Below, piece by piece: positions 47,212-58,807 of a stretch of 64,000 bases of DNA; position 1 is the first letter of the stretch; each line of letters opens with the position of its first letter. The position numbers and the translations under genes are program-made. The DNA lies in contig NZ_LOAS01000008.1 of NCBI RefSeq assembly GCF_001558155.1, positions 186,001 through 250,000 of the forward strand, written 5' to 3'. Under the pieces are notes generated by a model that worked only from the letters and a program-made list of their open reading frames with translations, did no database searches and had not been told where the DNA came from. The DNA is from Aliiruegeria sabulilitoris. GTDB taxonomy: Bacteria; Pseudomonadota; Alphaproteobacteria; Rhodobacterales; Rhodobacteraceae.

Positions 47212-48480
47212 TCACTCCCGTTTCAGACGCAATTCGGCGGCGCGGGCATGGCCTTCCATGCCCTCGCTGCGGCTGATGCGTGCGGTTCTTCGGGCCAACT
47301 CGTGCGACGCTTCGGCGGTACAGCGCTGCCACGTCACCGTCTTGGTGAACTTGTGCACCGACAGCCCGCCGGTATAGCGCGCAGCCCCGCTCGTCGGCAG
47401 AACATGGTTCGGGCCGGAGGTCTTGTCGCCAAAGGCGACGGTCGTTTCCCTGCCGAGAAACAGCGAGCCATAGGCGGTCAGCCGGCCCAGCCACCAGTCC
47501 AGATCCTCCGCCTGCACCTGCAGGTGCTCGGGGGCATAGCTATCGGCGACTGTCGCGGCTTCTTCCCGCGTATCGCACAGGATGACTTCGGCCCGGTCCT
47601 CCCACGCGGTCCGCGCGGCGGTGGCATTGGGCTCGGGCAGGCTCGCGGCCAGTTCCCGCGCGCGCAGCATGACACCTTCGGCGAGCCTGCTATCCGTCGA
47701 GACCAGCCAGACCGGGCTGTCCGCCCCATGCTCGGCCTGACTGACCAGATCCCAGGCGACGGTTTCGGCACAAGCCGTATGATCGGCGATGATCAGCGAA
47801 TCCGTCGGTCCGGCGAACATGTCGATGCCAACCGCTCCGAACAACATCCGCTTCGCCTCGGCAACGTAGGAATTGCCGGGGCCGACGAGGATATCCGCCG
47901 GCCGCGCGCCGAACAGGCCCTGCGCCATGGCGGCAACCCCCTGCACCCCGCCAAGGTTCAGGATCAGGTCCGCACCGGAGAGATCCATGGCATAGACGAT
48001 GGCATCCGGAATACCCTCCGCGCGCGGCGGCGAGACGGCGGTGATATGCGGCACGCCCGCAACCTTGGCCGTGGTGATGGTCATCAGGGCGCTGGCAATG
48101 TGGCTGTAGCGCCCGCCCGGCACGTAGCAACCCGCGCTGGACACCGGGATCTGCTTCTGTCCCGCGATCAGGCCCGGGATCACCTCGACCTCGCACTCCC
48201 GCACCGTCTCCATCTGCGCTTCGGCAAAGCGGCGGATATTGCCGTGGGCGAAGCGGATATCCGCCTTCACCTCGTCGGGCACACGCGCACAGGCGGCCGC
48301 ACGGTCGGCCTGCGACAGCACGATATCGCCGCGCCAGCCGTCGAGCTGCTCGGCATAGCGGCGCACGGCGTCCTCCCCATCGCGCGCGATATTGGCCAGC
48401 ATGATCCGGACGATGTCGCGGATATCGTTGTTTTCCGCGCTCGGCCGGGGAGCCGCTTGCTTCAGATAAGTAACCGTCAT
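47212..48480 (-). CDS. hpsN: Histidinol dehydrogenase family protein, probable sulfopropanediol 3-dehydrogenase (HpsN-like)
   Basis: A 422-residue HisD-superfamily, NAD- and zinc-dependent dehydrogenase. Its signature region GCYVPGGRYSHIASALMTITTAKVAG and the end segment SGAARYTGGLSVHKFTKTVTWQRC resemble HpsN of marine roseobacters more than biosynthetic HisD, whose equivalent is GLYVPGGTAPL. HpsN oxidises 2,3-dihydroxypropane-1-sulfonate to sulfolactate. No his genes lie nearby, which also argues against histidine synthesis. No other sulfonate gene is adjacent, so the exact substrate remains open. Confidence 0.75.
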   Translation of the reverse strand: MTVTYLKQAAPRPSAENNDIRDIVRIMLANIARDGEDAVRRYAEQLDGWRGDIVLSQADRAAACARVPDEVKADIRFAHGNIRRFAEAQMETVRECEVEVIPGLIAGQKQIPVSSAGCYVPGGRYSHIASALMTITTAKVAGVPHITAVSPPRAEGIPDAIVYAMDLSGADLILNLGGVQGVAAMAQGLFGARPADILVGPGNSYVAEAKRMLFGAVGIDMFAGPTDSLIIADHTACAETVAWDLVSQAEHGADSPVWLVSTDSRLAEGVMLRARELAASLPEPNATAARTAWEDRAEVILCDTREEAATVADSYAPEHLQVQAEDLDWWLGRLTAYGSLFLGRETTVAFGDKTSGPNHVLPTSGAARYTGGLSVHKFTKTVTWQRCTAEASHELARRTARISRSEGMEGHARAAELRLKRE

Positions 48481-48585
48481 CGGGGTGCCTCATGAAAGAA
48501 TATCGGGCTAATAATCGCGCCTGCCGGAAATTCGACTGTTTCGTTGAGAAAGAGCTCCCCTCCAATCCAAACCGGATCTGGGAGA

Positions 48586-48615
48586 AAATGGAAGGGGCGG
48601 CCTGAAAGCCGCCCC
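48586..48615 (-). terminator. Terminator-like hairpin downstream of PEP carboxylase gene
   Basis: GGGGCGGC pairs with GCCGCCCC around a 6-base loop, followed on the minus strand by CTTCCATTTTC. It lies about 100 bases past the ppc stop and before the hpsN-like gene, so it probably separates the two transcripts. Confidence 0.65.
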
Positions 48616-48717
48616 GTCGCGCAAATGCAAATGCGCATTCGTTGGTCCTGCGCACCACCCGGATGACGCGGAAGCACCCTCGTCTGGATCGCGCGCGGCG
48701 CCAGCCCACGCCCCGGC

Positions 48718-51423
<2,706 letters not shown>

Positions 51424-51648
51424 AATGACGACTCCCAAAATTGTTTCGCCATTCATTAGCGGGGTTTACACGCAAGTGATAGCGCAAACAAACCTGCACG
51501 TGGCGGGACCATTGCCAATGAATGGCCGAAAAGGAAACTGCCCGCAAAACACGCATTTGCCAAGCCGGTCCTGACGCATTTCCGGGCAATCCGCCGGGCT
51601 CAGCCGCCTGTGCTCCTGCACAGCCAAGACCGGCGCGGCAGGGACGCC

Positions 51649-52212
51649 TCAGCAGGCGCCGCCTTTGCGGGCCGGCGCACAGCTCGCCGCTTTCTGGCTA
51701 TGCCAGGGCAGCCCGGCATTCTTCCAGCCATTGACATCGCGCTGTCCCGCATTGGCGCCAGAGGGGGCGCGGTCCCCTTCATACCCGTCGGTTACCGTAT
51801 AAAGCTGCGTGAATCCGTATTGGGAGAGCGCGTCCACGGCCTGCGCGCTGCGGTTACCGGAGCGGCAGATGACGACAATAGGGTGATCGGCTCCGAGACC
51901 GCGATCCTGCACCAGCTTCGCGATACCGGGAATGAAATCGGGATTGAAGACCAGGCGCTTGCTCTTGTCGACAATCGCCAGCGGGATCAGCGCATCCACT
52001 TCGTCGGCAATGCCCGTCTCGTCGATCTCCTCTGGCGTGCGCACGTCGATCATGATCGCGGACGGATGTTCGGCCATGAAACCGGCCGCCTCGCTGGCCG
52101 AGAGATACAGGCCAAGAGCGGTTTGCTTCGACGCCGGAAGATCGGCCGCATAGGCCAGGCTGGCACCGACAAGCGACAGCAGGAGCGCGGCGGGCGCAAG
52201 GATCTGTTTCAT
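51649..52212 (-). CDS. Periplasmic rhodanese-like domain protein
   Basis: A 187-residue protein with a Sec signal peptide (about 22 residues, ending AYA) and one rhodanese domain with the active-site loop CRSGNRS (Cys near residue 115). The segment DVRTPEEIDETGIADEVDALIPL follows the family. A C-terminal extension carries two more Cys, so a disulfide or thiol relay is possible. Rhodaneses transfer sulfur from persulfides; a periplasmic role in sulfur or redox handling is inferred. It is divergent from pnp. Confidence 0.85.
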   Translation of the reverse strand: MKQILAPAALLLSLVGASLAYAADLPASKQTALGLYLSASEAAGFMAEHPSAIMIDVRTPEEIDETGIADEVDALIPLAIVDKSKRLVFNPDFIPGIAKLVQDRGLGADHPIVVICRSGNRSAQAVDALSQYGFTQLYTVTDGYEGDRAPSGANAGQRDVNGWKNAGLPWHSQKAASCAPARKGGAC

Positions 52213-52523
52213 GATCGCCTCGTAGTGATTTCACGCGGACTATAGGCACGCTGGCCTGCGGGCGAAAGACACGGGATCGAGAGCCGACCGCGACAGCGCG
52301 GCATCCCTTCAAAAAATAGCGAAAACGTGTGATTTCGAGCCCAAAACCCGGCAATCAAGTGCTTTCCAAAGCAGTTCATCTGCTGTATTGCCCGCCCATC
52401 TGAGACGTGACGCCTCTGACCCTGGGCGCGTGCAACAGGATTAAGGGTCGGCGGCAATGGGGCCGCCAATCAAACGGGAGACCCGGGATACGCCCGGGAG
52501 GGCTCCCAGACAGGATACGATAG
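52213..52523. other. Divergent promoter and pnp leader region
   Basis: A 311-base gap between the rhodanese and pnp genes. Its right half carries two hairpins that would lie in the pnp 5' leader: GGCGGC-N6-GCCGCC (52450-52467) and the larger one listed separately. rpsO, which commonly precedes pnp, is absent. No small open frame is supported. Confidence 0.5.
52476..52507 (+). promoter_or_regulatory. pnp leader stem-loop
   Basis: CCCGGG-ATACG-CCCGGG forms the core, flanked by GGGAG and CTCCC which extend it, ending 16 bases before the pnp ATG and adjoining its ribosome site (AGGA). In E. coli a leader hairpin cut by RNase III mediates PNPase autoregulation; a similar arrangement here is inferred from position only. 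Confidence 0.55.
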
Positions 52524-54656
52524 ATGTTCAATGAAGTGAAAAAATCGATGCAGTGGGGTCAGGAGACTCTCACGCTCGAAACTGGCAAGGTTGCCCGTCA
52601 GGCCGACGGCTCCGTGATCGCCACGCTGGGCGAAACCTCGGTCATGGCCAACGTGACCTTTGCCAAGGAACCGAAGCCGGGTCAGGATTTCTTCCCGCTG
52701 ACGGTGCATTACCAGGAAAAATACTATGCTGCCGGCAAGGTTCCGGGTGGTTTCTTCAAGCGTGAAGCCCGCCCGACCGAGAAGGAAACGCTGACCGCGC
52801 GCCTGATCGACCGTCCGATCCGCCCGCTCTTCGTCCCCGGCTTCAAGCATGAAGTGCTCGTCATGTGCACCGTGCTCAGCCACGACCTCGTCAACGACCC
52901 CGATATGGTCGCCATGATCGCCGCCTCTGCCGCGCTGACGATCTCGGGCGTGCCCTTCATGGGCCCGATCGGCGCCTGCCGCGTGGGCTTCTGCGATGGC
53001 GAATACGTGCTGAACCCGGATGTCGCGGATATGGATCAGCTGCGCCTGAACCCGGAGCAGCGTCTGGACCTCGTCGTCGCCGGCACCAAGGACGCCGTGA
53101 TGATGGTCGAATCCGAGGCCTACGAGCTTTCGGAAGAAGAAATGCTGGGCGCCGTGACCTTCGCCCATGAGCAGATCCAGCCGGTGATCGACCTGATCAT
53201 CGACCTAGCCGAAACTGCCGCCAAGGAGCCCTTCGACTTCCAGCCGCCGGAATACTCCGAGCTTCTGGCCGCCGTGAAGGCCGCCGGTGAAGAGCAGATG
53301 CGTGCCGCCTACGCGATCCTCGACAAGCAGGAACGCACCTCCAAGGTTAGCGAAGTGCGCGCCGCGATCATCGAGGCACTCACCGAAGAGCAGCGCGAAG
53401 ACGCCAATCTCGGCTCCGCGCTGAAGAAGCTGGAAAGCTCCATCCTGCGCGGCGACGTGGTCAAGAATGGCAAGCGTATCGACGGTCGTTCCACCACTCA
53501 GGTGCGCCCGATCAACGTGGAAACCGGCCTTCTGCCGCGGACCCACGGCTCCGCGCTCTTCACCCGCGGCGAGACGCAGGGCCTCGTGGTCACCACGCTG
53601 GGCACCGGCGAAGACGAGCAGATCATCGACGCGCTGCACGGGAATTTCCGCTCGAACTTCCTGCTGCACTACAACTTCCCGCCGTATTCGGTTGGTGAAG
53701 TCGGCCGCGTGAGTGGCCCGGGCCGTCGTGAAATCGGCCACGGCAAGCTGGCCTGGCGTGCGCTGCAGGCCGTCCTGCCCGCTCCGACCGACTTCCCCTA
53801 CACGATCCGCATCGTGTCGGAGATCACCGAATCCAACGGTTCCTCCTCGATGGCTTCCGTCTGCGGCGGTTCGCTCTCGATGATGGATGCGGGCGTACCG
53901 CTCAAATCCGCCGTTGCCGGTGTTGCAATGGGCCTGGTGCTGGAAGAGGACGGCTCTTACGCCATCCTGACCGACATCCTGGGCGACGAGGATCACCTCG
54001 GCGACATGGACTTCAAGGTTGCCGGCACCGAGAACGGCATCACTTCGCTGCAGATGGACATCAAGGTCGCCGGCATCACGCCGGAGATCATGAAGAACGC
54101 CCTGGCCCAGGCCAAGGATGGCCGGATGCATATCCTCGGCGAGATGGGCAAGGCCCTGTCGGCTGGCCGTCAGGAATTCTCCGCCCATGCGCCGCGCATC
54201 GAGACCATGCAGGTCCCGACCGACAAGATCCGTGAAGTGATCGGCTCGGGCGGCAAGGTGATCCGCGAGATCGTCGAAGTGTCCGGCGCCAAGGTCGACA
54301 TCAACGACGACGGCGTCATCAAGATCGCTTCGCCGAATGCCGAAGCCATCCAGAAGGCCTATGACATGATCTACTCGATCGTGGCCGAGCCGGAAGAGGG
54401 CAAGATCTACAAGGGCAAGGTCGTGAAGATCGTCGATTTCGGCGCCTTCGTGAACTTCTTCGGCAAGCGCGACGGCCTCGTGCACGTCTCCCAGATCGAG
54501 AACCGCCGCCTGAACCATCCCTCGGATGTGCTCAAGGAAGGTCAGGAAGTCTGGGTCAAGCTGCTGGGCTTCGACGATCGCGGCAAGGTCAAGCTGTCGA
54601 TGAAGGTCGTCGACCAGGAGACCGGCGAGATGGCCAAGAAGGACGACGAGGCGTAA
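52524..54656 (+). CDS. pnp: Polynucleotide phosphorylase
   Basis: A 710-residue 3'-5' exoribonuclease with two RNase PH domains (about 1-215 and 310-540; [47 protein letters not shown]), a KH domain (about 555-615; [11 protein letters not shown]) and an S1 domain (about 620-690; [15 protein letters not shown]). It degrades RNA phosphorolytically in the degradosome and acts in mRNA turnover. A structured leader precedes it and a strong terminator follows. rpsO is not next to it, unlike in many proteobacteria. Confidence 0.97.
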   Translation: MFNEVKKSMQWGQETLTLETGKVARQADGSVIATLGETSVMANVTFAKEPKPGQDFFPLTVHYQEKYYAAGKVPGGFFKREARPTEKETLTARLIDRPIRPLFVPGFKHEVLVMCTVLSHDLVNDPDMVAMIAASAALTISGVPFMGPIGACRVGFCDGEYVLNPDVADMDQLRLNPEQRLDLVVAGTKDAVMMVESEAYELSEEEMLGAVTFAHEQIQPVIDLIIDLAETAAKEPFDFQPPEYSELLAAVKAAGEEQMRAAYAILDKQERTSKVSEVRAAIIEALTEEQREDANLGSALKKLESSILRGDVVKNGKRIDGRSTTQVRPINVETGLLPRTHGSALFTRGETQGLVVTTLGTGEDEQIIDALHGNFRSNFLLHYNFPPYSVGEVGRVSGPGRREIGHGKLAWRALQAVLPAPTDFPYTIRIVSEITESNGSSSMASVCGGSLSMMDAGVPLKSAVAGVAMGLVLEEDGSYAILTDILGDEDHLGDMDFKVAGTENGITSLQMDIKVAGITPEIMKNALAQAKDGRMHILGEMGKALSAGRQEFSAHAPRIETMQVPTDKIREVIGSGGKVIREIVEVSGAKVDINDDGVIKIASPNAEAIQKAYDMIYSIVAEPEEGKIYKGKVVKIVDFGAFVNFFGKRDGLVHVSQIENRRLNHPSDVLKEGQEVWVKLLGFDDRGKVKLSMKVVDQETGEMAKKDDEA

Positions 54657-54683
54657 GCCTCTCTTCCCTGGAGACTATACCGG

Positions 54684-54718
54684 GGCGGCGGAGTGAAAAC
54701 TTCGCCGCCATTTTTTTT
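54684..54718 (+). terminator. Rho-independent terminator of pnp
   Basis: GGCGGCGGAGT pairs with ACTTCGCCGCC (one G-T) around a GAAA loop and is followed by ATTTTTTTT. It begins 28 bases after the pnp stop. A textbook terminator, seen directly. Confidence 0.93.
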
Positions 54719-54775
54719 CGTCGATGGCAGTATTCGGTCGTTTTGGCCATCAATCATGCTTTCCGACGTTCGGAG

Positions 54776-54914
54776 GCGCGCGCTTCGCGCGCGGAAACGA
54801 TTCTGCGGATCGTGCCTCCGGCGGAGCTATTTATCGACAGATGATGATGGACGAGGCCTTCAATCATCTTTCCCAGATACATCTGGGGGGGGCAGCGCCC
54901 CCCCTTTCGACAGT
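54776..54914. repeat. Intergenic stem-loop repeat, copy B
   Basis: Contains a CGCGCG/CTTCG-type hairpin (54776-54793), ACGATTC-TGC-GGATCGT (54797-54813), CTCC-GGC-GGAG (54816-54826), an AT-richer linker, and a terminal GGGGGGGC-N-GCCCCCCC hairpin (54895-54914). The second stem differs from copy A by a paired change (CCCC/GGGG to CTCC/GGAG), suggesting that structure is conserved. Like copy A it lies between convergent genes. Confidence 0.65.
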
Positions 54915-54950
54915 CGGTCCGGGCCGAAACAGGCACGGGTCATGCCGGCA

Positions 54951-55241
54951 TCAGCCGATGACAGTCATCTCGCTCACGACGGTGGCCTCGATGCAGCCTT
55001 CGGTGGCGAGCTTGTGCGCCTTCAGGTGCGCGCTGTTCATGTGTGCCTGCCACAGCTCCCGCGTCTCCCAGTTCTCGTAGAAGAAGAAATGCGCGGGGTT
55101 TTCATTGTCCTGGTGCAGATCGTAATTGATGCAGCCCTCTTCGGCACGCGTCGGTTCGATGAGCTTGAGCAATGCAGCCTTCACGAGGTCGACCTTATCC
55201 GGGTTGGCCTTGATATCGGCGATGATGGTGAGCTTGGACAT
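54951..55241 (-). CDS. Antibiotic biosynthesis monooxygenase (ABM) domain protein, YgiN-like
   Basis: A 96-residue single-domain ABM-fold protein (ferredoxin-like dimer), with TIIADIKANPDKVDLVKAAL, LIEPTRAEEGCINYDLHQD and FFFYENWETRELWQAH. Related YgiN proteins act as quinol monooxygenases, though many members have unknown substrates. The start at 55241 gives the standard family length. It is convergent with pnp and divergent from the feo operon; no partner gene is evident. Confidence 0.85.
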   Translation of the reverse strand: MSKLTIIADIKANPDKVDLVKAALLKLIEPTRAEEGCINYDLHQDNENPAHFFFYENWETRELWQAHMNSAHLKAHKLATEGCIEATVVSEMTVIG

Positions 55242-55443
55242 CTCTCTGCTTCCTTCGTTGTGATGTCTTGGAGCTACGCCCACGACGTGCCCGGGTAAAC
55301 CTGCAAAAGACGAAAGGCCCATGCCGGGCACGGCAGCGTCGCCCACACGAGGGCTCTGTCAGCGCCCGTTTTCGGCACCCGATATGTCCTTGGCACAGTC
55401 GAGCGGCCCGTGTTTGCGCCGAGCGCATGGGAGAAATGCAAAC

Positions 55444-55457
55444 TTGATCGAAGTCAA
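55444..55457. promoter_or_regulatory. FNR-like box upstream of feoA
   Basis: TTGAT-CGAA-GTCAA matches the FNR/FnrL consensus TTGAT-N4-ATCAA with one mismatch. Centred near 55450, it would place a class II start site around 55492, about 70 bases upstream of the first feoA. FNR activation of feo is established in E. coli and fits ferrous iron uptake without oxygen. Confidence 0.6.
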
Positions 55458-55464
55458 AGAAGTC

Positions 55465-55507
55465 TTTTTGTCGGATAGGTATTCGAAACACAGTTTTTTT
55501 GTCGGAT
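55465..55507. promoter_or_regulatory. Tandem 12-mer in the feo promoter
   Basis: TTTTTGTCGGAT occurs at 55465-55476 and again at 55496-55507, a start-to-start distance of 31 bases, about three helical turns. The copies bracket the likely promoter start set by the FNR-like box. They may bind an iron-responsive repressor; I cannot assign the protein. Confidence 0.45.
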
Positions 55508-55561
55508 TTCCTTGGATGTCTGCGAGAAAATGTGGATACGGATGCTTCTGGAGAACCGCAT

Positions 55562-55879
55562 ATGAGTCTCAACGGGCTGCCTCTTGCACTGACATCGACC
55601 GGCGAATGGGTCGAGGTAACCGCCGTTGGCGGGGGAAGAGCAATGGAAAAAAGGCTCGGGGACCTTGGGGTTATCGCCGGCAGAGTGCTGCAGGTGGTCC
55701 AGAAGGATGGCGGTGGCCAGATGGTTGTCGCCGTGGGCGAGACGCGGTTTGCCCTGGGCCAGGGAATGGCCCAGAAGATCCTCGTCGCGCCGTCGCAGGA
55801 CAAAGGGAACGCGCGCGATGAATGTCAAGCTGAAGGATCTTGCCGTAGGCGACCGTGCCGTCGTCGTTGGTTTCGCTGA
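55562..55879 (+). CDS. feoA: Ferrous iron transport protein A, first copy (FeoA)
   Basis: A 105-residue protein whose first 80 residues form an SH3-like FeoA domain (VEVTAVGGGRAMEKRLGDLGVIAGRVLQVVQ, MVVAVGETRFALGQGMAQKILV). FeoA is a small cytoplasmic partner of FeoB. GGAG lies 8 bases before the ATG at 55562. The last 25 residues (Arg/Cys-rich) are read from DNA that also encodes the start of the second feoA in another frame, an overlap of 62 bases, so the tail is probably unimportant. Confidence 0.85.
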   Translation: MSLNGLPLALTSTGEWVEVTAVGGGRAMEKRLGDLGVIAGRVLQVVQKDGGGQMVVAVGETRFALGQGMAQKILVAPSQDKGNARDECQAEGSCRRRPCRRRWFR

Positions 55880-56054
55880 AAGCGGAAAGGCTTACCGGCA
55901 GAAATTGCTGTCGATGGGACTGACGCCGGGCGCCGAAATCAGCGTGACCCGCGTCGCGCCGATGGGCGATCCGGTTGAAATCCGCGTGCGCGGTTTTGCC
56001 CTGACCTTGCGCAAGGCCGAAGCCGATGCGCTCGACGTGCGGAAGGCTTCCTAA
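55818..56054 (+). CDS. feoA: Ferrous iron transport protein A, second copy (FeoA)
   Basis: A 78-residue FeoA-domain protein (LKDLAVGDRAVVVGF, YRQKLLSMGLTPGAEISVTRVAPMGDPVEIRVRGFALTLRK), the canonical form with MGLTPG. It overlaps the first feoA by 62 bases and the feoB start by 1 base. Two divergent FeoA proteins in one operon is a known but minority arrangement; they may form a heteromer on FeoB. Confidence 0.92.
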   Translation: MNVKLKDLAVGDRAVVVGFAESGKAYRQKLLSMGLTPGAEISVTRVAPMGDPVEIRVRGFALTLRKAEADALDVRKAS

Positions 56055-58369
56055 TGGCCGATCTAACCATTGCCATCGCCGGCAACCCGAATTGCGGCAA
56101 GACCACGCTTTTCAACGCGCTGACCGGCACGCATCAGCATGTGGGCAACTGGCCCGGCGTGACAGTCGAGAAGAAGGTCGGGGATTTCCGCCACAAGGAC
56201 ATTCATGTCGATCTCGTGGACCTTCCCGGTGTCTATTCGCTCAGCGTGGCGGGCGGTGCGACCTCGCTCGATGAGCGGCTGGCGCGGGACTATCTCGTCT
56301 CCGAAAAGCCCGATCTCGTCATCAACGTGCTCGACGCCTCCAACCTCGAGCGAAACCTCTATCTCACGGTGCAACTGCTGGAAATCGGCGGGCCGATGGT
56401 TGTGGCGCTCAACATGATGGACGTGGCCAAGGGCCGCCATATCGAGATCGATACCGCCAGGCTCTCCGAGCATCTCGGCTGCCCGGTTGTGCCGCTCGTG
56501 GCTGCTTGTGGCAACGGCGTGGAGGCGCTGGTGGATGTGGCCGTACAGGCGGCGCAGGAAGGCAAGACGCCCTCCGGCGACGTCGAATTCGGGCCGGAGC
56601 TGGAAAAAGCCATCGCGCATCTGTTGCCGGCAATTGCCAGCTCCATCGAGAATGCTGACCCGCGCTGGCTGGCGATCAAGCACCTCGAAGGCGACGAACT
56701 TTGCCCCGCCATGACCGACCCGGCGCTGCAGGTACCCGTTGCCCAGGCGCGAGCCGATCTGGAAGAGGCGGTCGAAATGGACGCCGACACGGCGATTGCC
56801 TGTGGCCGCTACGATTTCGTCACCCGCATCGCCGCCGACAGCATGCGCAAGACGACCGAGCTGACCCGAACCATGTCGGACCGGCTCGACCGGATCGTTC
56901 TCAGCCGCGCCGCAGGCATCCCACTGTTCCTGCTGGTGATATACCTGATGTTCATGTTCACCATTAACATCGGCGGCGCATTCATTGATTTCTTTGACAT
57001 TTTAGCAGGAACGCTCCTGGTGGAAGCGCCCGCTGCGCTGTTCGCCGCCATTGGCCTGCCGGACTGGCTCAACACGCTGCTGAGCACCGGCATCGGCGGT
57101 GGCATCCAGACGGTGGCGACTTTCATTCCCATCGTCGGCTTCCTGTTCCTGTTCCTCTCCGTGCTGGAGGATTCCGGCTACATGGCCCGCGCGGCCTTTG
57201 TCATGGACCGCTTCATGCGGATGATCGGCCTGCCGGGAAAAAGTTTCGTGCCGCTAATCGTCGGCTTTGGCTGCAACGTGCCGGCGATCATGGCGACGCG
57301 CACGCTCGAAAACCAGCGCGACCGCACGCTGACGATCATGATGACGCCTTTCATGTCCTGCGGCGCGCGCCTGCCCGTCTATGCCCTCTTCGCCGCCGCC
57401 TTCTTCCCCACCGGCGGGCAGAACCTCGTTTTCGCGCTCTACCTGATCGGGCTGGGCGCGGCTGTCGGCACCGGGTTGCTTTTGAAAAAAACTTTGCTTC
57501 AGGGCGAAACCGCGCCCTTCGTGATGGAGCTGCCGCCCTATCACCTGCCCACCCTGCGCGGGCTGCTGCTGCGCACATGGGAGCGGCTGAAAACCTTCAT
57601 CATCGATGCCGGCCGGGTGATCGTGGCCATGGTACTGGTGCTGACCTTCCTCAATTCCTGGGGCATGGATGGAAGCTTCGGCAACGAGGACAGCGACAAT
57701 TCCGTGCTCTCCGAGATCGGACGCAGTTTGACGCCGGTTTTCGGGCCGATGGGGCTCGAGGAAGACAACTGGCCGGCGACAGTCGGCATCTTCACCGGCA
57801 TTCTCGCCAAGGAAGCCGTGGTCGGTACGCTGAACACGCTCTACGCAGGGCTGTCGGAAGAGGCACCGGAAGAGGAGCCCTTCTCGCTCGGCGCGGGTGT
57901 GGCCGAGGCTTTCGGCACCATCGGGCCGAACCTGCGCAATGCGTTCGGCATGGCGACGGACCCGCTGGGCCTCGATGTCGGCTCCATCGACAACCCGGAA
58001 CTGGCCGCCGAGGAACAGCAGGTCGCCGTCGGCACGTTCGGCACCATGGTCAACCTGTTCGACGGCAAGATCGGCGCCTTCGCCTATCTGCTGATGGTGC
58101 TGCTCTACATGCCCTGCGCGGCGACGATTGGGGCGATCTGGCGGGAAACCAACCTTGGCTGGACCGTGTTTGCCGGTCTCTGGACACTCGCGCTCGGCTA
58201 CGGTTCTGCGGTTTTCTTCTACCAACTCGCCAGTTACGGCGCCCATCCCGTCGCGTCGATGCTGTGGATCGGCGGCATCGTTTTGGCCTTTGCCGGATTC
58301 TTCCTGCTATTGCGGTGGATCGGCAAGCGGGACCAGGACAACAGCGTGCCCGTCACGATCGCGGAATAG
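56054..58369 (+). CDS. feoB: Ferrous iron transporter FeoB
   Basis: A 771-residue inner-membrane Fe(II) transporter. The N-terminal G domain has G1 GNPNCGKTTLFNALTG (about 10-25), G3 VDLPGVYSL and G4 ALNMMDVAK, followed by a helical GDI-like domain and a membrane part with two Gate-like repeats (GFGCNVPAIMATRTLEN and, near the end, a second gate helix). GTP binding or hydrolysis drives or gates Fe2+ uptake. It lies within feoA-feoA-feoB-feoC under a likely FNR-controlled promoter. Confidence 0.96.
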   Translation: MADLTIAIAGNPNCGKTTLFNALTGTHQHVGNWPGVTVEKKVGDFRHKDIHVDLVDLPGVYSLSVAGGATSLDERLARDYLVSEKPDLVINVLDASNLERNLYLTVQLLEIGGPMVVALNMMDVAKGRHIEIDTARLSEHLGCPVVPLVAACGNGVEALVDVAVQAAQEGKTPSGDVEFGPELEKAIAHLLPAIASSIENADPRWLAIKHLEGDELCPAMTDPALQVPVAQARADLEEAVEMDADTAIACGRYDFVTRIAADSMRKTTELTRTMSDRLDRIVLSRAAGIPLFLLVIYLMFMFTINIGGAFIDFFDILAGTLLVEAPAALFAAIGLPDWLNTLLSTGIGGGIQTVATFIPIVGFLFLFLSVLEDSGYMARAAFVMDRFMRMIGLPGKSFVPLIVGFGCNVPAIMATRTLENQRDRTLTIMMTPFMSCGARLPVYALFAAAFFPTGGQNLVFALYLIGLGAAVGTGLLLKKTLLQGETAPFVMELPPYHLPTLRGLLLRTWERLKTFIIDAGRVIVAMVLVLTFLNSWGMDGSFGNEDSDNSVLSEIGRSLTPVFGPMGLEEDNWPATVGIFTGILAKEAVVGTLNTLYAGLSEEAPEEEPFSLGAGVAEAFGTIGPNLRNAFGMATDPLGLDVGSIDNPELAAEEQQVAVGTFGTMVNLFDGKIGAFAYLLMVLLYMPCAATIGAIWRETNLGWTVFAGLWTLALGYGSAVFFYQLASYGAHPVASMLWIGGIVLAFAGFFLLLRWIGKRDQDNSVPVTIAE

Positions 58370-58377
58370 GTAACCCC

Positions 58378-58635
58378 ATGATGTTGATGGAAATCCGGGC
58401 CTACCTGAAACTGCACGGCTCGGCGAATATTCTCGACCTGTCCAACCATTTCCGCGTGTCGCCGGACGCGCTGCGCGGGATGCTCCAACACTGGATCGCC
58501 AAGGGCGAGGTCGTCCGCCACGATTTCTCCGGCAGTTGCGGCGACTGCCACAGCTCCGGCCATTGCTCCGGCTGCGGGACCGCGGCGAGTTTCGAGGTCT
58601 ACGAATGGCATGAGGTGGTACGGCGGGCGGTCTGA
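58378..58635 (+). CDS. feoC: FeoC-like winged-helix protein
   Basis: An 85-residue protein with an N-terminal winged helix (IRAYLKLHGSANILDLSNHFRVSPDALRGMLQHWI) and a Cys-rich loop with five Cys (CGDCHSSGHCSGCG, about 54-67), as in FeoC, where such cysteines bind an iron-sulfur cluster. It starts 8 bases after feoB. FeoC is thought to stabilise FeoB or sense iron or oxygen. In this protein CGDCH coincidentally matches a heme motif, but the lack of a signal peptide rules out cytochrome c. Confidence 0.85.
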   Translation: MMLMEIRAYLKLHGSANILDLSNHFRVSPDALRGMLQHWIAKGEVVRHDFSGSCGDCHSSGHCSGCGTAASFEVYEWHEVVRRAV

Positions 58636-58807
58636 CCGACGCTTGCCACCGGATCTGCCGCGCGCTTCGCCTTGGGAAACCAGGCGTCTCGACGATCGTA
58701 ATATTTCTTCATCTCCCTGTCACATGCCCGTTACCCGGCTCTGCTCAATGGGGCCCAGCGCGACTTGGCAGCGATGTTGCCGCCGAATCCAGCCAACGGA
58801 GACATAC

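Noticed and set aside
47212-48480. Assignment as biosynthetic histidinol dehydrogenase
   Set aside because: The signature block matches HpsN-type enzymes better and no histidine genes are adjacent.
48616-48645. AAATGC tandem repeat near the ppc terminator
   Set aside because: Only two copies of a 6-mer; likely chance and not recurring elsewhere in the window.
58378-58635. Heme c motif CGDCH in the FeoC-like protein
   Set aside because: The protein is cytoplasmic (no signal peptide) and the Cys cluster fits FeoC; the CxxCH match is coincidental.
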